The notes under the pieces were generated by a model. That model was not told where the DNA came from. It did no database searches and saw only the letters and a list, made by a program, of their open reading frames with translations. 64,000 nt of DNA from Tetragonia tetragonoides (taxonomy: Eukaryota; Streptophyta; Magnoliopsida; Caryophyllales; Aizoaceae), in NCBI GenBank assembly GCA_038025085.1, contig CM076147.1, positions 40,918,766 through 40,982,765 on the forward strand, read 5' to 3'. Shown here one piece after another: positions 44,340 to 56,133 of the stretch. The position numbers were made by a program, and so were the translations under genes. The stretch's first letter is position 1; each line of letters starts with the position of its first letter.

Positions 44340-45330
44340 GTTTACTAATTCCTTAGCCAAACTAGCGAATCACCTCCACTATTTATGACGTTTGTGCTAT
44401 ATTCAGCCCCTCAAGTTTTGAGTTTTGACTGGATTGTGGCGAATTGCCCCCATAACTTCTTTCAAGTATGCAATCCAACCCCAACGCAATCCAACTTTAC
44501 GTTTTTCTCTATAAGAACAAGTTGTTATATAATAGGATTTACGTTTTTCTCTATAAGAACAAATCTTAATAGTCTATAGATGTTACTCCGTAGTTAGCAT
44601 ATGTTGTTTTCTTTTTAGGAAAATTTCCACTTTGGTGCTCTGACGTTTAGGTTAATCATTATTTAGTGCCCCGTGTTTTAAATATTACCATTTTAATTAC
44701 CTGGGATATGTGCAAAAGTTTAAGTTACATTTTTTCTATTACACCCGTTACATAACGTTGTTTGCTGACATGACATTTAATAAGTGCACACGATTAATGA
44801 CGCACATTTGCTGAAGTGACATTTAATAAGTGCACATGATATGTGATAAGTGACAAATCATAACCCTTGATCTTGTTCTCAGACTTGGAAAATAACAGTG
44901 TTACTTATTAAAAGGGGGTAATTTCGTCATTGCAAGGTGCGTCATTAATCATGTGCACTTATTAAATGCCACGTCAGCAAACTGACAGAATAATGTAACA
45001 GAAAAAACGTAACTGAAACTTTTTCACATATCCCAGGTAACTAAAGTGGTAATATTTAAAACACATGACATTAAATAATGATTAACCCAAACGTTAGGGC
45101 ACCAAAGTGAAAAATTTTCTTCTTTTTATCGTTTATTTTGAAAAGTTAATGTAATTAGATACTATTTTTAATTTATATTGTCCATGACATGTTACGATTC
45201 CGGTGACATTTTGACTGAAAAATTTAGATTGGAAAAGTTGTGGGGGTAATTTGCTACAATAAAAGTATAAGGATTTTGATTGTTCAAACGTTATAAGTTA
45301 GTAATGCGGTAATTTGTCACTTAAAATGTA
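44340..45330. mobile_element. Older Mutator-like element split by a younger one
   Basis: Outside the 44618-45119 element the two flanks are loosely inverted. The left has TGTGGCGAATTGCCCCCATAACTT and the right, reversed, has TGTAGCAAATTACCCCCACAACTT. The same GTAGCAAATT.C.CC motif ends the 35672-36431 element, suggesting one family. Outer ends are not defined. Confidence 0.45.
44618..45119. mobile_element. Mutator-like element with about 220-bp TIRs and 9-bp target duplication
   Basis: 502 bp flanked by perfect TTCTTTTTA (44609-44617 and 45120-45128). The ends GGAAAATTTCCACTTTGGTGC and, reversed, GAAAATTTTTCACTTTGGTGC extend into long arms that share TAATCATTATTTA, AATATTACCA, GGGATATGTG and GCTGACGTGGCATTTAATAAG-type blocks. 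Non-coding. Confidence 0.88.
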
Positions 45331-46919
45331 TGCTTGGATTCTGAGCCAAAAAAAATGTATGCTTGGATAGAGATGTTTCATGTTTTCACATGTTTCAACG
45401 GGGTTTATCAGAAAGGATGTACCATGTTTTCACGTGTTTCATGAGGGTAGAGGTTGAGATTTGTCTAGCATTGCATATTAACGAGGAAATCCACAATCTT
45501 ACCTAACCCATTGTTTGTTAGTATCTTGAGACGATTTTTTTGTATAGAATATATGTCGAAACAATTTAACTACAAGCTAAGGAAAAGTTTCCGATCACGA
45601 TGCTTTTGTCTCTCATCTCTCTCCAATTTGGAACGTAGGAGTATTAAACAACATGCAAAGAGACAACCTCTGGAGAAGGTCGTGGGGTAAGGTTTGTGAG
45701 GATTTATTATTCTTTTTTAATCAAGGGATAAAGAGTAATTTTCATTTATCAAAAGACAATATTTTTAAAGACAAATTTCTCTAAATAAGTATAAATTTAA
45801 AATAATATATGAAATTATTTTTGAAATCGGTGTCTTACATGACTCCGTCGAATTATGTGGTGTCCACGTATGATCCCTTTGATTTGAGATAATCACGACC
45901 CGTGTTGCAATTGCTTAGAAGGACAAATCCACTATATGAAGAAGACCTATCTTATTGTGCCATACATACAAATCAAAAAGTTCTATAAATAACGAGGAAT
46001 CTCTTCAACATAACAACCCTAGAAATGCTCACAAAATGTGAGAGAAAGTCTCTCATAAAGAGAGAAACCAACTCTCACAAATGGAGAGACTTTTATAGAA
46101 AGACAACATGTAAAAACACTATAAAAGAGAAAGAAATGTAGCCACGCTCAAAAAAAAAGGAAATTTCTCTTTGCCAAATCAAAAAAAAAAAAAAGAAAAA
46201 AGAAAGAAATGAATAATCACTAAAGGCAACCTTTATGAAAAGTATGAACAACAAGATGGTGGTTATTAGTTAGTTTTTGTTTTGGAAGGAGAAAGAGGGA
46301 GAAATAAGGAAATGGAGGAAAGGCTCCTATGAACTAAGGTATGGATCTATGGATGAACACCGGTCTGTGATTTCTGAATTAGACAGTAACAGAGTTTTCA
46401 CAAAAGTAATGCATTATAGAGAAAGATCACAGAAGTCAGACCTCAATAATGTACTTGAAAAGTAAGATAATCCTAAATGGCCGAAAGGTAAGTTGAAGCT
46501 ATCATAACTCATGAGCCAAGGGCGTACATTCATGAAATATGAACCGCAAAAACATTTTACAAAAAGTTTCAGAATAAGGAACATTATCAATGGCAAAAGC
46601 TAATTTGGGGAGAAGAGAAATTGAAAAAGAACACTGAAGATTTGGGCAATCAACATGCAAACAGCTGCATGCCTGCATCATATCTGGGTATTGAACAACA
46701 AACATAAACGAACCAAACATATACTTGGAAACCATGTAAACTATATGCAGAAGTAGACAATAAAGTTACTAAATGCTGAATTCTTTTTAACTCACACTTG
46801 CAAAAAAAGTTTGGTATGCAAAATAACTGAAAGCCCATTCACTTATACATTCACTAACAAGAAAACTGGAAAATAGACCTACCAACATTTCTTGCTCCCT
46901 GTTGATAACATATTCAGTG
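45331..46919. other. Intergenic DNA with no supported gene
   Basis: AT-rich, with a TTTTCACATGTTTCA-type direct repeat near 45380-45445 and A-rich tracts at 46150-46210. Short open frames such as 46277-46465 show no recognisable domain or splice context. Confidence 0.5.
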
Positions 46920-46982
46920 CTAAAGTCCACGCAACTTAGTAGTGACAGCTTTCTTGCTTCCATTTCCCATCCTCACAGTCAC
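46920..46982 (-). pseudogene. Possible orphan terminal exon
   Basis: After an acceptor-like TTGAAG the minus strand reads VTVRMGNGSKKAVTTKLRGL then a stop. The composition looks coding, but no upstream exon is visible and a repeat array starts about 300 bp away. It may be a gene fragment carried by rearrangement, or chance. Confidence 0.25.
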
Positions 46983-47279
46983 CTTCAACACCAGAAAAAA
47001 CATCAGCCTTACGCTAAAAGGTTCACTAACTAACCAATTTAGCTACTCACCAAATGAATTTGAAAGTCTCATTTCACGAGTTAATTGCAAAGCAGTACTA
47101 ATAATTAGGTAATTAAGTGAGAAGGAGATGACTAATCAGAGCATTCTGATATCTAGGAATGGGAAAAGAGTGTAAATCTTATACCTAATGTTACATAAAA
47201 CAGGGCGTATGAGCATCTTAATGTACAATGTCTCTAGTTCTTAGAGTTACAAACACAATCAACCAAAGCATACCTGATA

Positions 47280-49548
47280 GACTTGAAATGACGTTTTATT
47301 GGACATTGGTGTAAGAGGTGGAACACAAAAGCCATGAATGATATTGAAGTTCAAGGATTCGGATGTCCCTCTTGGGGCACCGAGGGTCTTGTAGGGTCAT
47401 GATAGACTCCTAGAAAAATGACTCCCGGGGTCTGTAAGCCGAAAACGAAGGCTATAATTTACGTTTTATGGTCTTCCGGGAGGCCGCGGAAGGAAGATGG
47501 AGATTTTCGTACCACATCGCAGGGAACACCCCTAGGGAACATGGGAGGCCCTCGGTGTCGCTTATCCAGTCCATGATAGGCTTGGAAGAGCGTTTTACGG
47601 GACACTAGTGTAAGAGCTGGAACACCAAAGGCATGGGCGATATCAAAGTTCGGGGATCCGGATATCCTAACGGGGCAACGAGGGTCCTCTAGGGTCATGA
47701 TAGACCCTCCAGAGAAGTTTAGGCAAAAATTACACACGGGGCCCAAGAAGCCGAAAACGAAGGCTAATCCACGTTTTTTAGGCTTTCGGTAGGCCCCAGA
47801 AATAAGGTGGATTTTTTCGCACCACATCGGAGGTAACACCCCTAGGGATATGGGAGGCACTCAGTGTCGCTTATCCAGTCGCTGATAGGCTTGGAAGGGC
47901 GTTTTAATAGGACATTGTTGTAAGAGTCTGAACACCAACGGCATGAGTCATATCGAAGTTCAGAGATCCGGATGTCCCTCCTGAGCAACGAGGATACTTT
48001 AGGGTCATGATAGACCACCTTGAAAAGTTTGGATAAAAATGACACACGGGCCCCGCGAAGCCGAAACGAAGGTTATAATTATTTCTTTTTTAGCTTCCAA
48101 GACGCCCCAGAGCAAAGATGGATATTTTCACATCACATCGCACGGACACCCCTAGGGGAGATGGGAGCCCCTCGCGGTCGCTTATCCGGTCCCTGATAGG
48201 CTTGCAAAGGTGATTTACGCGACACTGGTGTGAGAGTTGGAACACTAAAGGCATGGGATCCAGATGTCCCTCTCAGGGAACCGAGGCTACTCTAGGGTCA
48301 TGATAGACCCCCCAAATAAGTTTGGGCAAAATTTGATACCCGTGCCCATGGAAGCCGAAAATGGAGGCTACAATCCATGTTTTTTGGGCTTCCGGGATGA
48401 CTCGCAACGAAGGTAGATATTTTCACACCACATCCCACGAAACATCCCATGGGGCCATGTGAGGCCCTCAGGGTCGCTTATCCAACCCCAGATAGGCTTG
48501 GAAAGGCATTTCATGGGACACTGGTGTAAAAGACAAAACACCAAAAGCATGGGTGATATCGAAGTTCGGTGATTCGGATGTCCCTCCCGGGGCAACGAGG
48601 CTCCTCTAGGGTCATGATAAACCCCCCGGAGTAGTTTGTACAAAAATGACACGCCGGGCCCGGGAAACCGAAAACGAAGGCTATAATCCACCTTTTTTGG
48701 GCCTCTGGGAGGCCCCGAACAAAGGTTGATATAATGGCACCACATCACAAAGAACATCCCTAGAGGACATGGGAGTCCCGGGGGGTCGCTTATCCGGTCC
48801 CTAATAGGCTTGGAAGGGCGGGTTTACGGGACATTGTTGTAAGAGCCAAAACACCAAAGGCATGAGTGACATAAAAGTTCGGGGATCCGAGTGTCCCTCC
48901 CGGGGCACTGAGGGTACTCTAGGGTCATGATAGACCCCCCGGAGAAGTTTGGGCAAAAAAGACACCCGGGGCCCGGCAAGTCGAAAACGAAGGCTTACAT
49001 ACTCCATGTTTTTAGGCTTTGGGGAGGCCCCGAACCGAAGGTGGATACTTTCACACCACATCGCACGGAACACCCCTAGGAGACATGGGAGGCCCTCGGG
49101 TCGCTTATCTGGTCCCTGATAGAATGGAAAGGACGTTTTTCGAGATACTAGTGTAAGAGCCTAAACACCAAAGACATTGGTGATATCGATGTTCGGGGAT
49201 CCTAATGCCCCTACCGGGACACCGAGGATCCTCTAGGGTCATGGTAAACCCTCCGGAGAATTTTGGGCAAAAATGCCACGCGGGGCCTGGGAAGCCGAAA
49301 ACGAAGGTTATTATCCATGTTTTTTGAGCTTCCAGGAGGGCTCGGAACGAAGGTGGATATTTTGGCACCACATCACCAAATGCATGAGTGATATCAAAGT
49401 TCTGGGATCTGGATGTCCCTCCCGGGGCACCGAGGGTCCTATAGGGTCATGATAGACCCCCCGGAGAAGTTTGTGCAAAAATGACACCCGGGCCCCGGAA
49501 GCCAAAAACGAAGGCTTATATACTCCACGTTTTTAGGCTTTGGGGAGG
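47280..49548 (-). repeat. Third ~310-bp repeat array, inverted, about seven copies
   Basis: Carries the landmarks of the first array in reverse complement (CCGGATAAGCGACC, GATGTGGTG.GAAAATATCC, AACGTGGATTATAGCC, GTCATTTTTGC, GGAGGGACATCCGGATCC, TATCACCCATGCC). The unit phase continues across the insertion at 49549-52160 into 52161-52218. Open frames inside vary from unit to unit and are not treated as genes. Confidence 0.88.
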
Positions 49549-51409
49549 TATAACACCCCCGAATTCGCAACGATTTCCCGGGAACTATCGACGTCGCTAT
49601 ACATGACTCGACACCACTGAACCGTCACGGACCCAAGGGTAGTTACTGCAACATTTATCGCTAAGGAGTAAATGCTAAGCAGAAAGGAAAACTAGGTATC
49701 AAAGGAAGCATCTAAACAAATTAAACATAAATATCAGAGTTGTCTATCCAGCGGTCTTAAGACCATTATAGTTTTATTACAACTTTGCCTTCAAGGGCAC
49801 AAACCAAAATCCCAAATAATCCAAGGTAACCAATAAATCCATAGTTCTAAACAAACAACCCACATTCAACCTTCTAGCAAACCGTCCTCACTCAGCTACA
49901 CCTGCACTTTGGTTTCCGTGACGGAAACAAGGTACAAAAGAAAAAGAGAAGAAACAAAAGAAAACAAAAATCAGATAAACTGAATAAACGTCGTCCATAC
50001 CCAGTAAAAACACTTTCGCAAACCTTACCTGGGTTTTAGAAGAATCATTGAAATTCATTTGCACGCACAAGTAGTCATACAATCAAGCACACGCATACTC
50101 GATATTCAATTACATGCAATTCTTGCTTTAGTGATCATTCGAACACAAATAGATAAACCATCTTGATTAGAGAGATAAGAGAGCGAATAGAACAGCGATT
50201 ACCCATACTGTTCATAAATAGATATAGACATGCCATGGACTTACTTTAGTGTATACTCACACTACCTCTAACATAATAATCGGTATGTAGAGAAATAAAC
50301 AATGGGGAATGATCCGTCCCGAACACACTGCGAGGTGTCCATAAAAGTAACTTGGGAATCACGCATCCCTAGACTACATCAATTAGATAAGTCTCGATAG
50401 CTCGGCTACTCCTAGGGATCCATTAGGAGTCTTATTTTCATTTAATTCAATTCACATACTTGCATTCATTGACCTAGTGATACAACGAGACCACGACATA
50501 CTACTTCATTTCATGCTCATGATAATGAATAATAATAATAACGAATAATGACATAAGGGCATATTAACAATAGTCATGCTTCATATATGTTTAACGAAAT
50601 TTCGACAGCACTTCGGCAGTAAATCATGATATCCAAAAATTACACTTTCACAAATAAACCATCCAATATAATAGTAGGTGCTCATTAGCACTCAATAATA
50701 TCCCATTCCAAATAGCACATATTATTATATCATAATAATATTAGAAATTTAGCATCGCCATAATTAAACATTAATTAGCATATGAACTAATTAATTAACG
50801 AAACTTTATAAACTTATCATACTCAATATAAATCATTATTTACAGCGAAGAATATATTTCAAATTCTCATAATTAACGACGATATAATTGAATCATGCTT
50901 CGCATATTAAATTCACAATAATAATCAGTTAGCACATAACACAACAAAATAGTTTTGATGGGGCTTTGGAAAGAGGTAGGCACAATCGCTTACCTAAAAA
51001 ACTCTCACTAAGAAGTAGGTAACTTGGCTAATCAAACCCCGATCACGCTTGTCCATTTGGTCTTAATTAAAAATAATTACCGAGACATAATTAATAAACA
51101 CGAAAATCCAAACAGTACTGAAACTGTAAAATAATATTTTTGTTAAATTTTTTGATTTATTCCAACCAATATAGGCTTTTAAAAATCCGTATTAGGACTC
51201 CGAACGAGTAAAGAAAAATAAAAACAATTATTAAAAAATACTGAAAATACGAAATTAATTAAAACGAAAATATTAAACGAAACCCTAATCGGTTTTTCGA
51301 GTCTAGGCCGTGATACCCCAAGCATGGGGACCCACGACCTAGCCCATCACCAAGACCACCACCCAACGACCACCATGGTCGGCGGTGGCTCGCCGGAGCA
51401 TCGGCAACG

Positions 51410-51481
<72 letters not shown>

Positions 51482-52160
51482 CTGAGAGGGGGAGGAGCGA
51501 CGGGCAAGGTCCCGTCGCATTGACCACTCGCCGGCGACCACCCAGGCGCGGCCTGGTAGCGCGGCGGTGGCGCGACAGTCGCGCCTCAACGAAAACAGGG
51601 GAGGGGGAAAACAGAGTACGGGGAGAGAGAAAGGAAAAGAGAGATAAAGAAAGAAAGGGGGAAGGGCGGCTCACCGGCGGGAGGAAGAGGAGGCAGTGCT
51701 GGCCTGGTGGCCGGCGACAGCAGGGGGAGAGAGAGAGAATAGCGTGAGAGAGAGAGAGAGAGAGAAAAGAATTGGGGCTTTTGGCTCAGTTCTGTAAACT
51801 GATCAACTGACCCATCTCTTAGCTTATATAGGTGCTTAGTCAAGGAAAGTCAAACCCTAATAGAGTTAGGATTATTTTCTAATTTAATTGCTAATTAAAA
51901 ACAATTAAAACTAATTAAATGCTAATTAAAACCAATTAAAACAATATGAATAAGCCTTATTCATATACAAAAACATTTTAACTAAATCCCTCAATTTGAT
52001 AATTATAAATCCCAAAATTTTCATAATAATAATTAATATTATTATGGATTAATTTGAGTAAATCGAATCGTTAAATAAATATACGATTTAAATCTCCGAA
52101 AATATTTATAAATGAATTATAAATCGATATTATAATTATAGAAAATATTGGGGTATCACA
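49549..52160 (-). mobile_element. Solo LTR, about 2.6 kb, inserted in the repeat array
   Basis: Flanked by perfect GGAGG (49544-49548 and 52161-52165). The minus strand begins TGTGATACCCCAATATT and ends CGGGGGTGTTATA, a near-inverted pair with the last CA mutated to TA. A TATA box CTATATAAGC at about 51825-51834 (minus) fits an LTR promoter. A (CT)n tract and CG-rich sequence lie downstream of it. No gag-pol and no internal region, so recombination between LTRs left one copy. Lineage is not determined. Confidence 0.8.
51411..51478 (+). repeat. (GA)n microsatellite
   Basis: About 34 perfect AG repeats inside the solo LTR. It produces long but meaningless Arg/Glu and Ser/Leu reading frames on both strands. 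Confidence 0.97.
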
Positions 52161-52218
52161 GGAGGCCTCGTAACGAAGGTGGATACTTTCACACCACATC
52201 GCACGGAACACCCCTAGG
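52161..52218 (-). repeat. Remaining 58 bp of the interrupted ~310-bp repeat unit
   Basis: GGAGGCC.CG.AACGAAGGTGGATA, then TTTCACACCACATCGCACGGAACACCCCTAGG, continues the unit broken at 49548 and is then cut by the LTR element at 52219. The rest of the array beyond this point is missing. Confidence 0.85.
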
Positions 52219-52689
52219 TGTCACGCCCCATACGCAGGGTAGAAGGAATGACAGACGTCAACCCAACTACGGCACCTCTGTAGTCGGGCTAAGCCTCTCC
52301 TGTAAACAGATACAATAATTCGGGTTCACAAAAGAATCTCAAAGCTAACAACAATAATCCTTCACTTTGTACATCGACCAAAACTTAATACTAGTATCCA
52401 AGCGGAAGCATTTAAATACTGAACACTTCTATTTCGAAAACAGGGTCCCTATGATCTCACACCCCACTGTGCCCCACGTTGAAACGACTTCTCAAGTTCC
52501 TGAAAAATGATAAATATAAAAAGGGTGAGCTCAACAGCCCAGTAAGTAATTTAACCCAATCTAACCGGATCAAGCAAGTTTCAAAGTACAGGAAATTAAT
52601 CTAAATACAATAAAATAATAATAAATCTCCAATCTTAGTAAAAGATGTGGGCAGAAGTAATTCAAGACCATTAGTGTGCCAGATATTCT

Positions 52690-52915
52690 CGTAGGAATCT
52701 AAATTCAATATTCCCGTTTAATCCCTGGGAAGGGCCAGATATGGACGTCTCCATAAGTTTAAATATCAGTGATAATTCGCATTTAATCCCTGGGAAGGGC
52801 CATATATGGGTGTCCCCATAAGTTCAGATATCATAGATAATTCCCGTTTAATACTTTGGAAGGGCCAGATATGGATGTCCCCATAAGTTCAGATATCACA
52901 CATAGTTCAAGAATA
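52690..52915 (+). repeat. Three imperfect ~74-bp tandem repeats inside the LTR
   Basis: Each copy has CGTTTAATCCCTGGGAAGGGCC, AGATATGGATGTCCCCATAAG and TTCAGATATCA. They lie in the 3' LTR only because the matching part of the 5' LTR is deleted. Confidence 0.8.
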
Positions 52916-54604
52916 CAACTAGCCCACAAAATAAAAGTTCATTTCAACGTTCACAATTTCTCTTAAAATAATCAAAAACATTATTTTCTCTTTCACTAAT
53001 CGATTTTCTAAAACAAGGTTCAATAATCATGTATATATACTAATCATGCTTGATCCAATTTTCTAAAACGTATATAATAAAATAAAATTCGGATATGAGA
53101 TCGAATTTCTGGTTCGGAAACGTCTACTAGCAATATTAGCTTTATTATAAAAACAAGCTAAATTGGGAGAAACCACTTACATGATTTCTTAGATCTCGTG
53201 TTCTTAATACTCGAGGTACTTCGGTTTCAACTCCCGTATCTTCCTCCTGCCAACTTCTTAGTTCTTTACTCATTGATAGACCCTCTCTATCTTGCTTTTC
53301 CTGCTCTAATACTTATAATAAGTATTCAACTTCATTCCTACCATCTCTTTTCCTTCCAATGATCAAGGTGATGCTTATAAATTTATAGTAGATGAAGGAT
53401 TGCTTTTCATGGCATTTCTCAATAATGCTTCTTATCCTTCTTTGCACATACTACCTTTATCTAAGCTTTAGCCAATTATCTTATCAAATTGCCGGCCAAA
53501 CACAATTATTATCATCCATCATCGAAGCATTATAGAAAGCACTATACAAAACACTTTGTCTCCCTTAATTTGCCAACCAAAGTTTTTTTTTTTTTGGTAG
53601 TATTACATCATTTTCTCTTTAAAAGGAGTTTTGTCCTCGAAACTCAACCTCATTTTGTCATCTTATTTAAATATTACCAAAAATAAAATTTACTACTAGT
53701 AGTCCATCAAAGATTGTAATTAATTCGATAAAAGACAATATCGCCAGTTTAGCCACATCATTTTTGAATAGTATCTTGCCCAAACTATTCAGAATTTATC
53801 TTGCATGCCTCACAATCTACTATTACGAACCTTGAGATAGAGTAAAAACATTCATCAACTAATTAGAGCGGATTTTTATTCCTTTAACGAAAATTAAACT
53901 TACCTGTAAAGAAGGAAAGTTTCCGATCTTGTCCAATGTAGTCATTGGGTGGCACATGATTTGTCTTCAAGCGTTGTTTCTAACTATGTCATCGTTAATA
54001 TTTTCTTGCTCATCCCTTTCAACTCTCGGCAAGTAACTTGCACTTGCCCAAACTAAAGTTCTCCACTGTTTACATACATGATTGCATGTTTTTAATGTAT
54101 CAAGCTCGAGTTTGGAGAAAATATGGAAGAGTAATATGGATTCCTAGTTGAAGTTTGGATCTGCCATGTGCGTCTTGATTTTGGATGGACAATTTCTCTC
54201 ACCTGAATTATTAGAAAGATTTGGAGATTGGTTTACAAATAACGATGCATGTCTCCAGTTTCAAACACTCCTCCCCATAAGGGTATGCGTGTAACATTCT
54301 AGACCGGTGAAATAATCTTTCGACTCCACAATCGTCTGTTTCCCCCTAATTTTTGGCTTTGCTTTTTTTATTTCACTGTTCTTATCCTAGTCGCATAGTT
54401 GGCTTGTCTCCCTTTCTTTCCCACTTAATTAATTTAAAAGTAAAGTAGTTGAACCCTACGTATAGCTTAGTGCCCTACTAGTGTTGGCTGAGTACCTGTA
54501 GTTTATTAACTTGATTTAACAAATTCTCATCTGCAACGTATTTACACTTCTCAATCTCTAGCTACAATCAATCTGTTTGTCAATCCCTTTTCTCAATAAT
54601 TCTT

Positions 54605-55315
54605 ATGGATCTGAACTTACCTTCTTCATCTTCTCATACCAGTCCAGTAAGAGAATTTCAATTTCTTCCTGAGGAGCCTCATGGATCTCTCCTAGAAACA
54701 CAAAAGAGGGCACGTCAGACAATTCTTTCCTCCATGTCTTTAGAGGACAGAACTCTAGACATTAGTGGCACCTCTATCTCACATGTTTCTCATCCAAACA
54801 ATTATTCATTTCCAAAGACTGTTTCCCTTACGCCTTTGGTGACTCCAGTCTTGGTAGGGAACTTTTCCCAAATTTTTCAATTGCATGACCCTCAACATTC
54901 CTTATTTTTATTTATTTCCGAGGGCGCAATATCTTCCATGTCTCTTCTTTTACGTTTTCCTTTAAGTTTGGCGTACTCAATCTCGGTTACAATTAACCAA
55001 CAAGTATCGCCATTAGGTGGTAGTCCCATAGAAAGTTCTAGTAGGTCCAATAATTTACCTTTTGAAGCGAACATCTCTTCAGTTAGGTTGTTGTTCTCGG
55101 ATGCTCGTGGAGTGTCCGAAGATTACTTTCTTATTCATCTTAGTACTATAATGAATATTCACTTACCAACTTTCATTTTCGTAATCCCTCCAAATTCCCA
55201 CCAAATAATGCTGGAACAATTGCTAAGCGTATTAATGCTAATGAGTATTGTTTCTTCTCGAGCAAATGATCCCTTCCGTCAATGTTGCTTATATGGAGCA
55301 AAACTTGTTCCTTAG
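54605..55315 (+). CDS. Antisense reading frame 1 of the LTR element (unknown protein)
   Basis: 236 codons on the strand opposite to the LTR element, starting MDLNLPSSSSHTSPVREFQ. Ser/Leu/Pro-rich, no recognised domain, no signal peptide. It starts about 330 bp from the purine tract. It ends at a stop and the next antisense frame is in a different phase, so the original protein was probably longer and is now broken, or an intron is missed. Extra frames, some antisense, are known between pol and the 3' LTR in Tat-lineage Ty3/gypsy elements; membership in that group is inferred. Confidence 0.45.
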   Translation: MDLNLPSSSSHTSPVREFQFLPEEPHGSLLETQKRARQTILSSMSLEDRTLDISGTSISHVSHPNNYSFPKTVSLTPLVTPVLVGNFSQIFQLHDPQHSLFLFISEGAISSMSLLLRFPLSLAYSISVTINQQVSPLGGSPIESSSRSNNLPFEANISSVRLLFSDARGVSEDYFLIHLSTIMNIHLPTFIFVIPPNSHQIMLEQLLSVLMLMSIVSSRANDPFRQCCLYGAKLVP

Positions 55316-55419
55316 GTGTTACCCATTATTCCGAGGATGTTTTTAGCTTATAGGTTTATGGCCTTCCGAAAATCACTTCTTCAAGGAGTCCTTCAGGAAA
55401 AGGTCCACTTCGAAGTTCA

Positions 55420-56133
55420 TTGAGGTGTCCATGGCCACGTTTTGCAGATTTTGCCTCGTTTTCTCAATTACGAGCAACGATGGGAGGTACGCTTCTTTGC
55501 AAGCATTCCGTGTTAGGTTTTCTCTCTTGGGTAACCCAGGTTGAAAGTGTCTCTTCCCTGTACGAAATTCCCATTATTGTGTGGTCGATAAGTCGGAAGG
55601 GTTTATTTATACTAGTGGATGGACTGTCCAAGTCATTATCCACATTTTCTACTGATATGTGGCCAACAGAAGGTATAATGCCTCATGTTCTATCCATCGC
55701 GGTCATCATTGGAGATGATGGAGAAGTCGTGGGTGGTTTGACTTTAAGATATCCCACAAATAAATGGAGGGCAAGATTGTCTTCAAAGAAAATAGATCTA
55801 GCTTTGTCTAATTTTGTTTTATCCCTTTTTCTTAAGGGTCTACAGCTGACTCGAAGGTTAGACGTGACAGAGTTGGAGATATTGATGGACATCCCACTTA
55901 TCAAATCATCCCTGGTTGATTTGGATATTTCTTCAAATGACAATGTAGAAAAATTGTGGGAAATCATAAAGCTTATACACTTTCCGGGTTGGGAGGTAAG
56001 TATTCGAACTTCTCCTCAAGATGAATTGGAAGGTGCTAAAAGCACAACCCAACTTTGCCAAAAGGTTCCATTTGACTATTCTGGAGATTATGATGTACCT
56101 CCACTGCCCAACTTGACGAGTTTGAAGAATTAG
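55420..56133 (+). CDS. Antisense reading frame 2, degenerate RNase H-like pattern
   Basis: 237 codons of open frame on the antisense strand (first codon TTG, so the true start is unknown). Residues about 63-210 suggest an RNase H-like fold: LVDG (65-68), IAVIIGDDGEVVGG (93-106), a helix ALSNFVLSLFLKGLQL (128-143) followed by VTELEILMD (149-157). In active enzymes the helix carries a catalytic Glu, and a final Asp follows near SPQDELEGAK; the Glu is not seen here, so activity is doubtful. The C-terminus is acidic and Pro-rich. It may be a continuation of frame 1 after a frameshift. The fold assignment is an inference by eye. Confidence 0.45.
   Translation: MRCPWPRFADFASFSQLRATMGGTLLCKHSVLGFLSWVTQVESVSSLYEIPIIVWSISRKGLFILVDGLSKSLSTFSTDMWPTEGIMPHVLSIAVIIGDDGEVVGGLTLRYPTNKWRARLSSKKIDLALSNFVLSLFLKGLQLTRRLDVTELEILMDIPLIKSSLVDLDISSNDNVEKLWEIIKLIHFPGWEVSIRTSPQDELEGAKSTTQLCQKVPFDYSGDYDVPPLPNLTSLKN

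Noticed and set aside
46277..46465. 62-codon plus-strand frame starting MFWKEKEGEIRKW
   Set aside because: No domain, no splice context and no related copy; left as unannotated intergenic DNA.
51259..51747. Long Ser/Leu and Arg/Glu reading frames on both strands
   Set aside because: Translations of a (GA)n microsatellite and GC-rich LTR sequence.
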